In this document: in pieces, positions 11,488 to 24,300 of the stretch
Layout: each line of letters starts with the position of its first letter
Numbering within the stretch: the stretch's first letter is position 1
NCBI GenBank assembly: GCA_009823395.1
Contig: CM020510.1
Coordinates: 15,425,773-15,489,772, forward strand
DNA length: 64,000 nt
Source: Thamnaconus septentrionalis
Taxonomy: Eukaryota; Chordata; Actinopteri; Tetraodontiformes; Monacanthidae
Direction: 5' to 3'
Notes under the pieces: model-generated
The model's input: the letters and a program-made list of their open reading frames with translations, nothing else
The model's database searches: none
Told to the model about the DNA's origin: nothing
Position numbers and translations under genes: made by a program

Positions 11488-13690
11488 TCCCTGATGAAGC
11501 GGGATAATGCCCCCGTAGTCTCCCCACTCCTAACCATTCTTGTGCTTCTTTGAGCAGGTTTATCCTCAGAACTGTGTCATTCAATTGTTTATCAAATGAA
11601 GGAAAATCTTCACTAATCTGGGCCCGTCTCCATCTGGGATATTGGTGTGTGTGTTTGTGGGTTTGGCTGCAGATGCAGACGGATGAAGGCGGTTCAAGAT
11701 GCAGATATGGGTGCAAAGTCAACCTAAATCCTTTACAGCACGGGAGGGGGGGGATGCAGAGAAGCTGCCAATAATGCGGCTGCTGATGTGATACTATGCA
11801 GCCACAGTAAACTCTGTCCTAATTACATTTTGCCAAAAGCAATCATTCAGCCACGCTTTACGTCTGCTAATTGGATTTTTCTCTTTTAAAATAACAATGT
11901 TTTTTTTTTTTCCTCCCCCTCCTGCCCGCTTTCCTGCAAGGCACTCCAGTTTTGAGACGAGCCTCAGATGCAGCAAGCAGCAGCGGCAGCAGCAGCAGCA
12001 ATTAAGGCAGCGGGAAACTCCGCTCTCACAGACCTGCACGGAGCAATCAAAGAAAACTCTTGTCTGTCATGCACCGCAGAGACAGAGAACGCACTTTAAA
12101 GGGACCTGAGCGCAAGTTCACTGCAGCACCAGGAGTAATCCACAGGGGGCAGCACATTCACGCCACGAGAGAGCAAGTCTGATTAAATATAAAAATCAGT
12201 TTAAAGAGAATTCCTCACACTGCCGAAATCCAAAAAATCCGAGACTTTAAGTGTAAACACTGCAGGAGCGCCGCAGCGAGAGAGAAGACACTGAGCAGCT
12301 GTGTCCAAAAATAAACAGGTGTCTAATTTATGAAATGCATGTAATTTGCATGTCTAACAAGGCGTCCCAACCTAATTCTGCAGCGTGACGTCGCGATCAA
12401 ATGGATAAAAAGTCTCTCTCACTCTCTCTCTCCCTCGCTCAAAGCCCTCGGGGGAGCCATGCAGGGCCTGTGTGAAGATAAACTGATCCTCTTTCGGCGG
12501 GCCCTGCTCTATCTCCCCGAGTAATCTCTGCCTTCGCCCATGTCTTTCTCTCATGTGAGTCCCTCTCTGGAGCTAAAGCTTTAGCAGAGACACAGATTTA
12601 CTCTCCATTTACACCTTTATCCCACCTCCCCTCCCCCGGCCGCCCCATTGATACATCGTGGTGGGCATGCTGCCTTAAAAATGAAATGATAATCTGTGGC
12701 AAGTTAAATTGGGACAGTGCGGTCTCAAGGACAGTGGGATCGAGAGAGGGGGGTAGTCGACAGGGCAGCTTCGGTTTGGAGTCAGAGCGGTCATGCGAAA
12801 GTCATTATATGAGGTGAGTTGTTGGCAAGCTGGATGTGCAACTTTTTACTTTCCTTCTGGAGAAGTGTGTCCCTCCACATCCATGTGTGTCAACAAGTAA
12901 GTGGCGTTGGAAATGGGCAAATCATTTTAGCCACACATGCTACAGGCTGTTTTCTGCGGGTCTATTAAATACCCAGAACATCCTCGAACTCCAAACAGCA
13001 GCACCTTTAACCCTGAGTTTATAGCTTCTGTAGCAAAAACAGAAATCGGGTTTAGCTTCCTCCCAAAATCAACGCGTTTAGAAACGTGTTCAAAACAGGA
13101 TGGTCGCAACACAAGATCTGACAGGGGTTCCAGAATTCTGGGTTTCGGCCAAGACCTGCAAAGCAGAGGAACTAAAAGACAGACTTTTCCTATTTGTTTT
13201 TTGAATTTGTTGACAGGCCGGAAACTATTATTGTCAGAAAAAAAAACTCTGACTGGGTGAATTCTGAAGGAGGTGCGCATGAAACTTTAACAACATGTTG
13301 TTGTGTGCTGCATTTGCACACATGCACGTGAAAGTGGCACGTGCGTGCCCTCGGTGGCCTCTGGTGTGTCGCGCCCGCTGAACCCTCTTTGAGGAGAGGA
13401 CGGTGCAACGAGGCCGTCGACCAGCGAGGGCGCCGTGACTGAGGAAGTGCGCACATCACAAAGCAGATCAAACGGCGTTCTTTGCCCCCTCTGCGTATTA
13501 CAACTCTTGGGCGACTATTTTAATAGGCTATGCAAGTAGTGCGTGCAGGCTGTTGTTGTTTGTTGACACAGTGTTGGGAGGGCGGAGAGGCAGCAATGGC
13601 AGGGAGGAAGAGGAGAGCTGGGTGGGATATCAGGTTCTAATGAAGCTGAATTTTTTGCGTACACCTCCTTTAAATAACAAGCAAATATAT
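8700..13690. other. Gene-poor stretch
   Basis: No exon recognised. It contains A/T-rich DNA, a (GA)24 tract, a TC-rich tract near 12,413-12,435, and short fragments resembling fish repeats: CATCTAGTGGCGAA near 9,961 and GGGCAGCACGGTG near 10,790, the latter possibly the head of a decayed SINE. Confidence 0.6.
11437..11484. repeat. (GA)24 microsatellite
   Basis: 48 bp of uninterrupted GA. The leucine/serine-rich open frames on the minus strand are products of this repeat. Confidence 0.97.
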
Positions 13691-13696
13691 TTCAAG

Positions 13697-14030
13697 GGCT
13701 GCAACTAACGATTATTTTTTGTTGTTGACTAATCTATCGTTACTTTTTCAATTAGTCACAATTATATTCCTTACTTTCACCACCTATTTTGGACTTCTGT
13801 TTAGCCTCACTTGCTTCAATCATAATTCCTGTGTTTTACTGTTGTACTCTGACAGCATATGTTTTTAAACAAATATATCAAAATACTGACACACAAAGTG
13901 TTTATCAGTGACATAGTTGTTACATTTTTCAACGTCAAATATCATAGGTATATTAATTAACTATTTAAAGGCAATGTTTATCAGTTAATTTAATGATATA
14001 ATCAATTTTATAAATAATTACAACATAAAT
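13697..14030. repeat. Possible fragment of the teleost GCAACTAACGATTA repeat
   Basis: Begins GGCTGCAACTAACGATTATT and continues with ACTAATCTATCG and TTTTTCAATTAGTC. From memory this is the start of a very common fish dispersed element rich in ATCGATTA motifs. The remainder is AT-rich and too diverged to delimit, so the right end is arbitrary. Confidence 0.45.
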
Positions 14031-14039
14031 ATCGAATTA

Positions 14040-17000
14040 ATATGCCCTAAATAACACAGTTGATAAGTCATAAGTGAAAGAGTGTTCGGTATAAACGTTG
14101 GTACCGACAGAGGCTGCAATTCACTAATTACAGCCGCAAAGTACGCATTTACCTCAGTGAACTATCGTTCGCTAAGCTAGCTTGTTCCATGATTTTCCGA
14201 CGTGCGAAAAAACGTATTATGTACTTGCGTCGTAGACCGTTGAGTAATCAACATATTAGCATGTCATTTAGATATCTACGTAATATCTAACCTCAACGTT
14301 ATTTGTGAATTCCTCTCTGCGGTGCGTAATGATACAGCGACTACGTTTTGTCGCCGTTTTAGATGTTCGTGTATCGCCGTAGTGCTACCATGGAATGCTG
14401 GGTGAGCGTCAGTTTAGAAACTTTGGGTTGGAGTTTTTGAGCCTTTTCAGGGAAGAAGCCGTTCTTCTTCTTTGTTTTTTACACGATGTAAACAATAAGC
14501 GACACTGCCGCCCTTAGCGCTCAGTCCTACACTGCAGGTAAAAATGAGCATATAGCGGCCAGAGCGTGATTTTTATCTTTTAGCAATTTACAATAACAAG
14601 CCCTATGTATTTCACGTGTGAAAGTTTTCATAATTATTTGAAAAAGAAGAGCCCTGACAATCACTTTCTCTGATATAACCTGAATGCAACAGTTCTCATA
14701 CCTTTGAACACACAGGCTTGAGGTTCAAAGGTCGCCGCCCCCTGTCACACGCTCCATCTTCATTGCCTGTGGGCGTCATCAATTCAGTTCAGTCAGCGGA
14801 CCCGGAGAAAATTATGTGTGTGTGGATCTCGAAGGAAGAAAAATATCAGGCGTCGTCTGGAGGTGGAGGAGGAGAGGAGCAGCTGTGATTGGGGGGGATG
14901 GTGGCGCCGTAGCCTACAGGTGGATGCTGGTGCGGAGGAGGGTGTGTAATATACTGCATGACCAGCAGCGGGGATGCAGTAATGGAGTTCGCACACACAC
15001 ACAGAGAGCGAGAGAGAGAGAGCACTGACAGCCTAATCACAATGCCATGATTAAAAGGGTACACGGCTGCAGCGAGACGAGCGTGCCATGCAGGCAGAAC
15101 TGCCGACTCCAGGAAAGTGAAACCACCTCCGAGGCTTCGCTTCAATTTGCCACCCTGAAAATTGCCTTTGTTGTGGATGGAACGGCGGCGGAGATCGCTG
15201 AGTGTGTGGCAGAACCTCATTTTACAGGGAGCATGGTCCTGATCGGGGGGGATGGGTGACAGTGGGTGAGCATCTCATTTCTAATATTAAATGCTCAAAC
15301 TCCAGTTACTTTTTGGTTCCACTCAGACAGCTTCCACTGATAGCACACAACAACACCTCACTGCACTGATCCAACCCTTCCGTTAATAGAGAAATCCAGA
15401 TATATTTTAGAGGTGGAGCCATTTCACTCAGGACTCCAATGGGACAGCCATGCGATATTATTACTGTGCAATCCTACTAGTATTTGGCATTGTGTTTACA
15501 GCCTCCCAGTTTGACCTTCAAGCTACGACAGATGTTTCATGGGCTAAAACGAGGTCATGAAGGGTGGAAACAAACAAACAACCGAGTGAAACTGAGGGTG
15601 TTTCACTAACCTGGCAGAGGTATCGGTGTCCTCTGTAAGATCATAGAGAGACTCCCCATCCCCCCCAGATACTGTTGCATTCAAAGCAAAAGCTAATTTC
15701 TGGTTGTACTGTAGACGCATATTATTGTTAGAAAATATTGAGAAAGTGATTTTGCAGTCATATGACACCTTCTCAAGTCTCCTTCCAAGAGCCCAATTAC
15801 CACAAAATGTGTAACGACAAAATGAGCAGCGTAAAAAAAAAAAAAATACAATACCCCCCAAAAAACAAACAAAACATAGCTGCACATTTTTGATCGCATT
15901 TCCGCTCTTCATTATTCATTAAAGACGGGATCAGGTTTGAGTTAATGAACCTGTGTTCCTCTGTTCTCCACAGCATGCTTTTGTCTGTGCCAGGATCTGT
16001 GTTGGAGCGAGAAAAAAACAAAAAAAACAGAAGTCTTGGAATGACCCCATAAACGCCCCACCATGCAGGAACAGACAGTTTAGTGATGAATTATTTAAGC
16101 GTCAGCATTCTTTCCCCTCGTTATTCTCATTCATTAGTCTTCGCGGGTGGAGGCGCGTCTGTGTCGCGGGCTTTGCTTTTTTAAAACGGTGGATTTTATT
16201 CAAGAGAAGAGCTGCTGCCGTTCGTCAACAACCCTCCCGAGTTCTCGGGCAAAGAGTGTGACTGAGCCCCCGTGAAAAAAGGAGCAAGGAAATAGGTTAT
16301 TCCCTTACTTTTGACGGACAGCGCGGAGGAGGAATGTAGGACAACAAAATAGCCTTGGTGTGAAAACGGCATTTGGACTGACCCCACAGGCTTCAAACAG
16401 ATGGCGCTTCAATTATAAATATTTTGGGGAAGGCTTCTTTAAATTGGATTACATTAGTGTAATCTCTGCAGCTATTTAAAACCATTTTGAGAGCGCTATC
16501 TCATCACAGTGGCTTTAATCCCTCTTAACTTTTGATTGTGTTTAAATTGATTATCCTCGCACACGACTTCAAACTCCCACAACCCTCCCGCTGCCGCTCG
16601 CTATGACGAACCAAATGCGCGTACAGTGAGCGCACGCACGAACGCACGCAAACGCGGCTGAATATTGTTCATTTCTAACTGTATCACCCCGAGGTCGCAG
16701 CAAATGCCCCTGATGAGTCCTGACAGGGAAGTGGCAGCTTAAATCAGAACTGGAATCAGAAGTATTGGGCGGATTGCAGCGCTCGAGACCTCGTGGGTTT
16801 AGAGTATAAATAGCACGATGTGTTTTGCATTCTGGATCGGGCACATTAAGATTCCTATGTGTCATTGAGGGATGGGTCCTGGGAGCTGCAGCGCTTCCCA
16901 ACATCAAAAACTGTAAATAAACACAACCAAATCGCAGCCTCTCAAACACCATCTGGATTAAATTCCGTCTCTAGTCAACCTATAACTGCCAATATTACTA

Positions 17001-18940
17001 TTTATATTGTTTTGCCACCCACATAAAGGAGCCTGCGCCGGGGTCACGGCGAGGAGTTCAGCCGGTCGAAGGGTGTAAATGACATCTGCATTTTACGAGC
17101 GCCTGCGCACGTGCGGCAGAGGTCAAAGACGGATGAAAAAGTTACACAAGCAAAGTTATGGGTGTCATTTACGAGCGGTCAAGGTTGGCGTGCCTCAGAC
17201 GGACGAGTCGGCTGCTGCCGCGTCTCAAAACGACCCTCGCCTTCCCGATTAAGACGGGTCTCGTCTGTGTCGTCCTCGCGTTCTGACTGCAGACTGGAAG
17301 GTTTTCCAAAACAAAGACCAAAGGTTAATTTTTTTTTTTGCATTGCAAAATCTTTGACTTGAACAAAATGGACCAATACCGATATCTCTAGTCAGGTGTT
17401 TTGTCACTCATTTGGGAGGGCTATCAATCCAACTCATTTCTTTTGTCCCCTTCCAAAAATAGAGCAGTTTGAGTTTGAAGAATTCCGTGGAAGGCTGTTA
17501 ACACAGGACTAAATATCCTAATTTTTTTGATTCTGCTGAGTTTTTCTGGATAGTTAATCATGCGAGGCTGCTCAAATGGGTAAATAACGGGACCTTTAAA
17601 AACAACAACCCCCCCCCGTTCCGCAAAATAATCTTCCAAACATCACAACCGTAATCCTGTTAGCGCGCCAGCCAGCCAGCCAGCCCAGCACACGCTCCAC
17701 CGGCCTTTGGAACGTTTTCACGCTCTCGCCACTCGCACCCCCCAACAATCCCCCTCCTTTCCGACTCTCCTAACAATGTTTACCGACGTCGGCCGATCAT
17801 CGCGGCTCGAGCAGCGGGAGGCTGGCGTTTATTGCCGAACGCCTCGCTCGTCTTCGCGGCAGCTCTGACATGCAACGCTTTTAAACCGCCGTGCCCTCGG
17901 AGCTAAATGAAGAGAGAGGCAAAAGGGGAAACAGGTTTTTTTCCCCTGTAGAGGGAGCGTTGGGACCGCCGCTTTGATCGCATGCAAATACCACACAGAC
18001 ACACACAAACACACACAAGGGGGGTATAGGTGTTTATGTCGGGGGTGAAAAACAAAGGAGCTCATTGTGGACCAACTTTTGCTAAGTAAGTCGGTGGGGG
18101 AGGTTTTACGTTGTGTGCGTGCGTGTGCGGAGGGTGTTCATTACAAAGCGAGAAAAAGAAAAACAGCTTCAGTCGGAGAGCGAGTGAACAAGAGTCCGCC
18201 CGAGCCTCCTCACAGCAGCGGGGGTTTGTGTCCGTCAGCCGGACTGGCGGAAGCCGGCGGCTATATCCCGGCTGTCTGTCACGGCCGTGCCACCGTGCCG
18301 GGAATGGAAGGCAAAAAAAAAAAACGCAGCGCTAATGTGGTCGGCGACCACGACCACGAGTCCATAATCACCCGGGCCGGCGCTTGCAACCGTCTTGGCT
18401 CTTTGAAGGAGATATTTATAAAGCATTAGTGCGGCAGCGGCGTGGGGACTGGCCGTTTCATCCCCCCACCACCACCACCACCACCTCCCCCGCTTCCAGA
18501 ACTGTCATGTGTTACCGGGCGAGAGGCAGGCCGCCGCTGACAGGGTGACAGGGCGACGGCTGATATGGCCGGCCGGCCGGCCGACCGGCCTGGCGGAAGC
18601 AGGGGAGAAAAAAAAAAGAAAAGAAGTAGCACAGAAGCCTCGCTGCTTCACCGCCTGTGGGACGCCGGCTCAAGCTCGCTGCAGCGAGAGCGTAATTAAG
18701 AAGTGATCTGATCTCAGATTTCCACTGAGCTTCTCGTCGGAGAGAAATTACAGGCTTATTATCTGGAGGCTACATCAGATACCGAAATGCCACCCAAGAT
18801 CATCGCCAGAGAGGTGACGGGGACAAGTCGTGGGCATCGGTGACAGCATGAGAGTGTCGGCGGAATGTTTGTCCCTTGTAAAGGGTCTGAGGTTTTGCAC
18901 GGCACAATTAACATTATATGAAACCACTTAACTGCCTCTC
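14040..18940. other. Gene-poor stretch
   Basis: No exon recognised on either strand. It holds CA/GA runs near 14,992-15,022, a short GCCA repeat near 17,668-17,684, a CpG-rich patch about 18,180-18,660 with (CCA)n at 18,465-18,486, and a GGCC-rich palindromic run near 18,570-18,590. The 60- to 130-codon open frames here lack recognisable motifs. Confidence 0.55.
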
Positions 18941-18959
18941 CATTCAACGCTGGAGACAA

Positions 18960-19278
18960 AAAAAATAGGGCAACAGCCAAACCTGGACTATCACTAAACT
19001 GCTCCTGACTTGATATTTTCTCTTTTTGGGCCCATTCTCTGTAAACTCTGGCGTTATGGTTGTGATGTTGTGGAAACTCCAGTAGATCAGCAGCAGTTTG
19101 TTCAATAGTCTGACACCAACATCCATGTTCACCACGTCCAAAGCCACTTAGATCTCCTTCACTCCACATTCTGACGGTTGGTTTGAACTTCGGGAAGTCG
19201 TCTTCATGTGATTGGCTGATTAACAGTTGTGTTTGCAAGTAATTGGACATTTTAACAAATAAAGTGGGCGGTGAGTGT
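18960..19278 (-). mobile_element. Degenerate Tc1/mariner-like transposon end with transposase N-terminus
   Basis: The minus strand encodes, in a broken frame, residues typical of the N-terminal helix-turn-helix region of a Tc1-like transposase: SEGDLSGFGRGEHGCW, then TAADLLEF, then VYREWAQKEKISSQ. The outer end near 19,230-19,278 reads AATTGGACA, then AATAAAGTGGGCGGTGAGTG, the terminal sequence I remember for this widespread fish family. The catalytic DDE part is absent and the left end is missing, so the copy cannot encode a functional transposase. A second, internally deleted relative is at 59.4 kb. Confidence 0.75.
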
Positions 19279-19299
19279 GTGTTTGTTCTTGATTAACTT

Positions 19300-20870
19300 T
19301 CTATCTCTGGTATGATTACCTTGTAAATCAGCATTCAGAATGACACAATGTCTTCCGTTCTGAATCTGGAGTGTCACATACAAGTTGACACTGAGCAATT
19401 TGCAAGTCAGAAACAGCAAGATGGTTGTGTCTGCTGCTACATAACCCAACAGCACAACACATGGTAGTTTGCCCACGTAAGCACAAAAACAACATATGTG
19501 CAGGTAGGCGTCGCACAATGCTGTCGTTATGACTTACAAACAAAAATAAAAACAGACCAAATGGCCATTAAATACTGCAATGCACATCTTGTGTTTTTTT
19601 TAGTGAGGTAAAATAAAACTCAGTCAACTCAGTGTCTCCAAAGTCATTGACAGTAAAGAGGAAGTCTTAACTATCCAGATCTTCCAAGGCTTAAGTCCTT
19701 GTGTGTGGGCAGTTGTGACCAGTTTGACCAGTTCCCACAGCCAGAGTGCCTCCCAAAGCCCAGATATAGATTGTATAAGTGAAATCAAATCTATATCATT
19801 GAGCCTGAGGATGCTGATCGATGCGACTCTACAGGGATTCTTTTAGTTGGTTTGGTGGGAAAAGCGCACAATACAGATGCCATGACTGGTATTATGGCTT
19901 TAATATTAAAATATATGTGCATGTATTATTGAAGATTTTGTGAGACAATATTATTCTGACGCATTTCTCATTTCACGCAACCGATATACCAAAAGCATAA
20001 CAATAAAATGGTCTGACGACTGCAAAATTATGAAGCTGATGTTGCAAAGTCAGGATCTCCTTCAGAAGTGCACGGCATTCTCTCACATAAAGAAGTGCAA
20101 AGGAGAAGAAAAAAAAGAAACAACGTTCAAGGACAAGTCTTAAATAAATTAGGGCCTTTCTCAGGTACAAGTTCACTGCAACTTACAGTTCTTTACCTGA
20201 AGCACATGACAGGGGTCGTCCATTATTTAAAGCGTGCGGCGACATGGCAAGCCAATACTATCCTGTATCAATATTTATAATTCCTAATCCTTGTTTCATA
20301 TCATGATTACAGCACGCTAATGCATTTAGTGCACGGCTGATTTGAATTTGCGACAAATATGCAAATGGAACGCCGCGAACCGTGTGTGAGCGGAGCGGGA
20401 AACAGCTTTGCCTTTATTCGCATGTCGGCAAAATCTGCCGGAGGCCTTCATCAAGCGCGCCCACTGACGTGCACGTGAGAAACTCCTCAAACGGGACCGA
20501 CGCTGCGATAAAACCGTTTCACATGTAGGAGTCCCGGGCCCAGATGGTCAGCGTTACCCTGCTGGCCTTCGTCTCCGCTGTACGTTGCATTCGACACATG
20601 TGGCACACTTGAGTGAAGACACGTGACCCTCTTACCAGGCCACATGTCCACCTACAGCGCGTCGCAGCAGCCTGGACAAAGGTGAGGGGCTGCATGTCCT
20701 CTGAGAGCAGACCAGAGAGGGGTTGGAGGGGGGGAGTGGCCTCGCTCGGAGTGCGTCCCACCTGAGCCCGAAACAGACCCGGCAAAGGAAGTGATCCATG
20801 AGCTGGAAAGGAGCTTGACACAGCTAGCATCAGTGGAAGAATTTGTATCAGTGCTCAAATGCAGCACAAA
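19300..20870. other. Gene-poor stretch
   Basis: Nothing recognised: AT-rich DNA with a moderately GC-rich patch at about 20,380-20,800. No splice-bounded coding exon can be supported. Confidence 0.55.
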
Positions 20871-20871
20871 T

Positions 20872-21519
20872 TAAAGGTCCAGTGCGTAAAACTTTAGCCA
20901 GGTATTTAAGGTAGCCCACCTGACAGCGTGTTTCGTAATTTATGACACAGTCAGGTGGGCTACCTTAAATACAAGGCCTTCATTAATCTTTAGCTGATTG
21001 ACCTTATCTATCGATTAACGCTTAATTGATAAGTGGTGATTTTTCCTGAAAACCTAAATTTCACAATGGAAAATGTGAAAGGAACACATATTATATAGGT
21101 AATGTTGAGGATCCAATGTGACCCATTTTACAATAGAAAACAGTAAAAACACCCTCAACATTTATCCTCTGACTTTAAGTGGACTTCTAATGGGTCACAT
21201 TTCAACTTGTTCTCGGTATATTATGACTATCACAGTATCTACAGGTGAATTGCTCTTTCCTGCCACAACACTGTGTATGAACTAACCGTGTAAAAAAGTG
21301 CAATTAATTGCGACTAATTTAATTTAATCAATTAAATTCTTAATCGACAGCTAATCGGCAATCGATTAATAGTTAACATCCATAGTTCTAAGGGTAGCAA
21401 AATCAGATTACTTTTATTGTACTACAAGTATACACTTTATTTATGTATTTAAGGGCAGAATGTTTGTGCTTTTCTATAAAAATCATAAATCAAGTCAAAT
21501 TTTACACACTGGACCTTTA
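20872..21519. mobile_element. MITE with TAAAGGTCCAGTG termini and an internal perfect hairpin
   Basis: The left end TAAAGGTCCAGTGCGTAAAA (20872-20891) and the right end, whose reverse complement is TAAAGGTCCAGTGTGTAAAA (21500-21519), form 20-bp terminal inverted repeats with one mismatch. This terminus belongs to a MITE type common in teleosts. The 648-bp element has no coding capacity. Inside are a perfect 23-bp inverted repeat and AT-rich ATCGATTA-type sequence like that at 13.7 kb. No convincing target-site duplication is visible. Confidence 0.8.
20902..20972. repeat. Perfect 23-bp inverted repeat (hairpin) with 25-nt loop
   Basis: Arms 20902-20924 and 20950-20972 are exact reverse complements around GGTAGCCCACCTGAC. 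It lies close to the left terminus of the MITE. Confidence 0.95.
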
Positions 21520-21856
21520 GGTTTTGGGTTCAACAGAAAGCACTGCCCTTTCCTCAATGCGGCCAATTTGGACAATTGTCGCAAATACAAACTGAGTGAA
21601 TGTGCATCCTTGCACCAAAAAAAGGGAAAACAAGAGTTGCACGCTGTGTGCTTCAGCAGAAGCGTTTCACTTGTATAAATCAGCTGCTCAGCCCATCGGC
21701 CCGTGCGGTTATTCCTGCAGAGGACAACAGTTTCCGGCTCGCGGGCTGGGTGGATGGATGTGCAGCGCGGCCCGTGATTAATGCACTTCGGTAATTAGCA
21801 CAGGTAATTTTGCTCTCGCTTTAGCTCCCCGCTGTGCATTATCGCGCTAATGTGAC

Positions 21857-21886
21857 ACTTTATTGATCCCTGCGGGGAAATTCTCT
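21857..21886. mobile_element. Short LINE 3'-end-like fragment
   Basis: The string CTTTATTGATCCCTGCGGGG followed by AAATTC matches, from memory, the conserved 3' end of a fish LINE family seen in antisense. Only about 30 bp can be recognised. Confidence 0.4.
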
Positions 21887-21899
21887 TCTCGCGGCGAGG

Positions 21900-24252
21900 T
21901 CTAAGTGCAGGGTCAGTGAGAGGAGCGCGGCCCCCCCGGCAGCCGCTAAAGATTCAGCTGAGGGATGTTTGCGGACGCGCGGCTGGTTGAAGGACGGTCA
22001 CCGGCGCTCGCGCGCTGCCAAAAGCTGAGTGACGTTCTGTTGTTTCAGATTGGGAATATTTGCAGTTTAGCACGGTGACACTCTGACTGCCGGGCAGCTG
22101 GTGACTCTGCTGCTTGTTTCAGAGCTCACATTTCACTGTCATATTTTCAGCTCTGGTCCATTTTAATAACAACTTTGGACTTCAAATCTAAAAAAAAATA
22201 AAGTATTACATTTGAATTTGCATGATCTCTTTTTTCATATTACAAACGCGGTGAAGAAACTCTTGCCGTTTGCGCGTCAGCCCAGAATCTGGCCAGCAAT
22301 TAAGTATAATCTGGTTCTGTCAAACCAATCAGTTTGAGGATGTCAGCTCAGGCTTTGAGGGAATTTTCACTATTTCCTGACGAAATCCTTCCGACAAGCA
22401 GACTCATTAGAATGCTTGTCCCCTGTTGTCTGGTAACAGATGTGATTGACATCATAGCTACGAACAGGAACGTTTACAACCTGCGTGAACATCTTAGAAG
22501 TCACATCCTGCTGGGAGAGAAAAATAACAATAAAATAGCTTAAAAAAATGATTGAACCAGGGGTGTGATGTGCCTGGCAATTGAGTTATTAATCTTTAAC
22601 AATGCAAACCTGACACGGCAGACGGAGTGTTTCCTAAATCACTTGGATTTTACGTCTATCTTGACCGGATTAAGGCAAAGATTGCAAGACAGTGCACATA
22701 GCAAAACACACAGCTTCCTGTTTTTTGTCACAATTGAACGCGGTCTGCAGCCCTCTCTCCTCACAGCACTTTGATCGCTCACGGTGCAGTCAAAGCAGCT
22801 GAAAGGATTTCTGGCTGAAAGTTTTCAAGACGGGCTTTTTGAGAGCGCCGACTTGAAATCTCCACCGCCGCAATTGCAGAAATTTGTTTGAGATCCTGTT
22901 TATAAAACATCAAAAAAATTCCTCAAACCACACATGTCCACGTCGCCAGGCCGCGGTAATTCAAGAGAGGTGAGAAGATTCTCATCAGCATGGATTATGT
23001 CAAAGTGTAAAAAGGATTCGATGGCCGCGACACCCTGACATGATGGATTGAGCCGGAGAGGCTTTTAAGAGCTCTCGAGGGTCTGCTCGCCGACGCATTA
23101 TAAACAGTCCTGTGTGCCGGGATTAGACGGGGGAACAGTTGCTCCCCCGAGAGTGACCATGTGGTGCCTCTGTGCAGTGGTCAAAGACAAATGTAAGATT
23201 TATTTGAAGTAATCCTCTTGGGCTACTTTGCTTTTTCGCTGCGATAAGTTGATGGATAAGAACTCCCTCGCTTTGCAGCGTCTGACCTGTCAAGTGTCAT
23301 TTGCTGTGAGGGGGAAACCCCCCCGGACGTAAAGTGCAAGGCTGCTTATCGCAGATTTGGAGTGAGTCCACATCACACTTGGCCACTGATTTGGATCTTT
23401 TACAGCACTTTCTGAATTTTTTTTTTTTTTTTTTTTTTAATGACGTATCAGCATTCATCTGAAAAAATATGAAACAATTCTCCGAAATTAAGTCCAAGCA
23501 GTTGAGAAGATAAAGCACCATGTGATTAAATCCATGAAATAAAGACTGGTGCTTTGTATTGTGGTTGCAGTTATCGGTTTTGAGGACCGACCGACAAATT
23601 GAATATTAGCAGTAACATTATTTTCAGCACTTTGTTAATTAAGTTTAATGGGAAAAAGCTCAAAACATTCCTGAGTGCCAAGGTGAAATATGACTCCGGG
23701 TGCATCGCTACGCTGTGGTTTAGCTCTGCTGCATCGGTGAAAAAAAAAAAAAAAAAAGGGACAGCAAGACAAATTGCGAATTCGATATGCAACACGTCTC
23801 GTGCCGTTTAAAATGCAGCAAATTTTAACCAGCTTCTTGTTTTCATTTTGTTTTTGTCTTGCGGCATCGCTTGCGGCAATCTAAGCTGGCACGCTGCTGC
23901 TCGTGTGTTTTGGTGAAAATTCATTCGTCAAGCCGGGCGCAGCTGAATCGTTCCGGCGGGGGTGGGGGTGGGCGAGACAATAGCCGCAACCTGGCAGGTA
24001 ATCTCGAACGTATGAGGCGGGCGAGAAGGCGTCGCCCGGCCGGTCGATTCTTAAAGCGTCCGTGTGGCCGTTTGGCAGCGACGGGGTTAAGCCTTCAATT
24101 CGGCCTCAGTTCAACGGAGCATTGATTGGTGCGGAGGGACTGGGGCCACTGATGTGATGGAGGAGAAAGTTGCGTCCCGCCGTGGAGGAAGATGTGCACG
24201 TAAACACTGTTTGTATGCGCATCAAATTAAACCTCTCAAAGTGCGCACTGTG

Positions 24253-24300
<48 letters not shown>

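Noticed and set aside
11195..11722. 175-codon minus-strand open frame
   Set aside because: Its core is the (GA)24 repeat and its flanks show no domain, splice pattern or codon bias.
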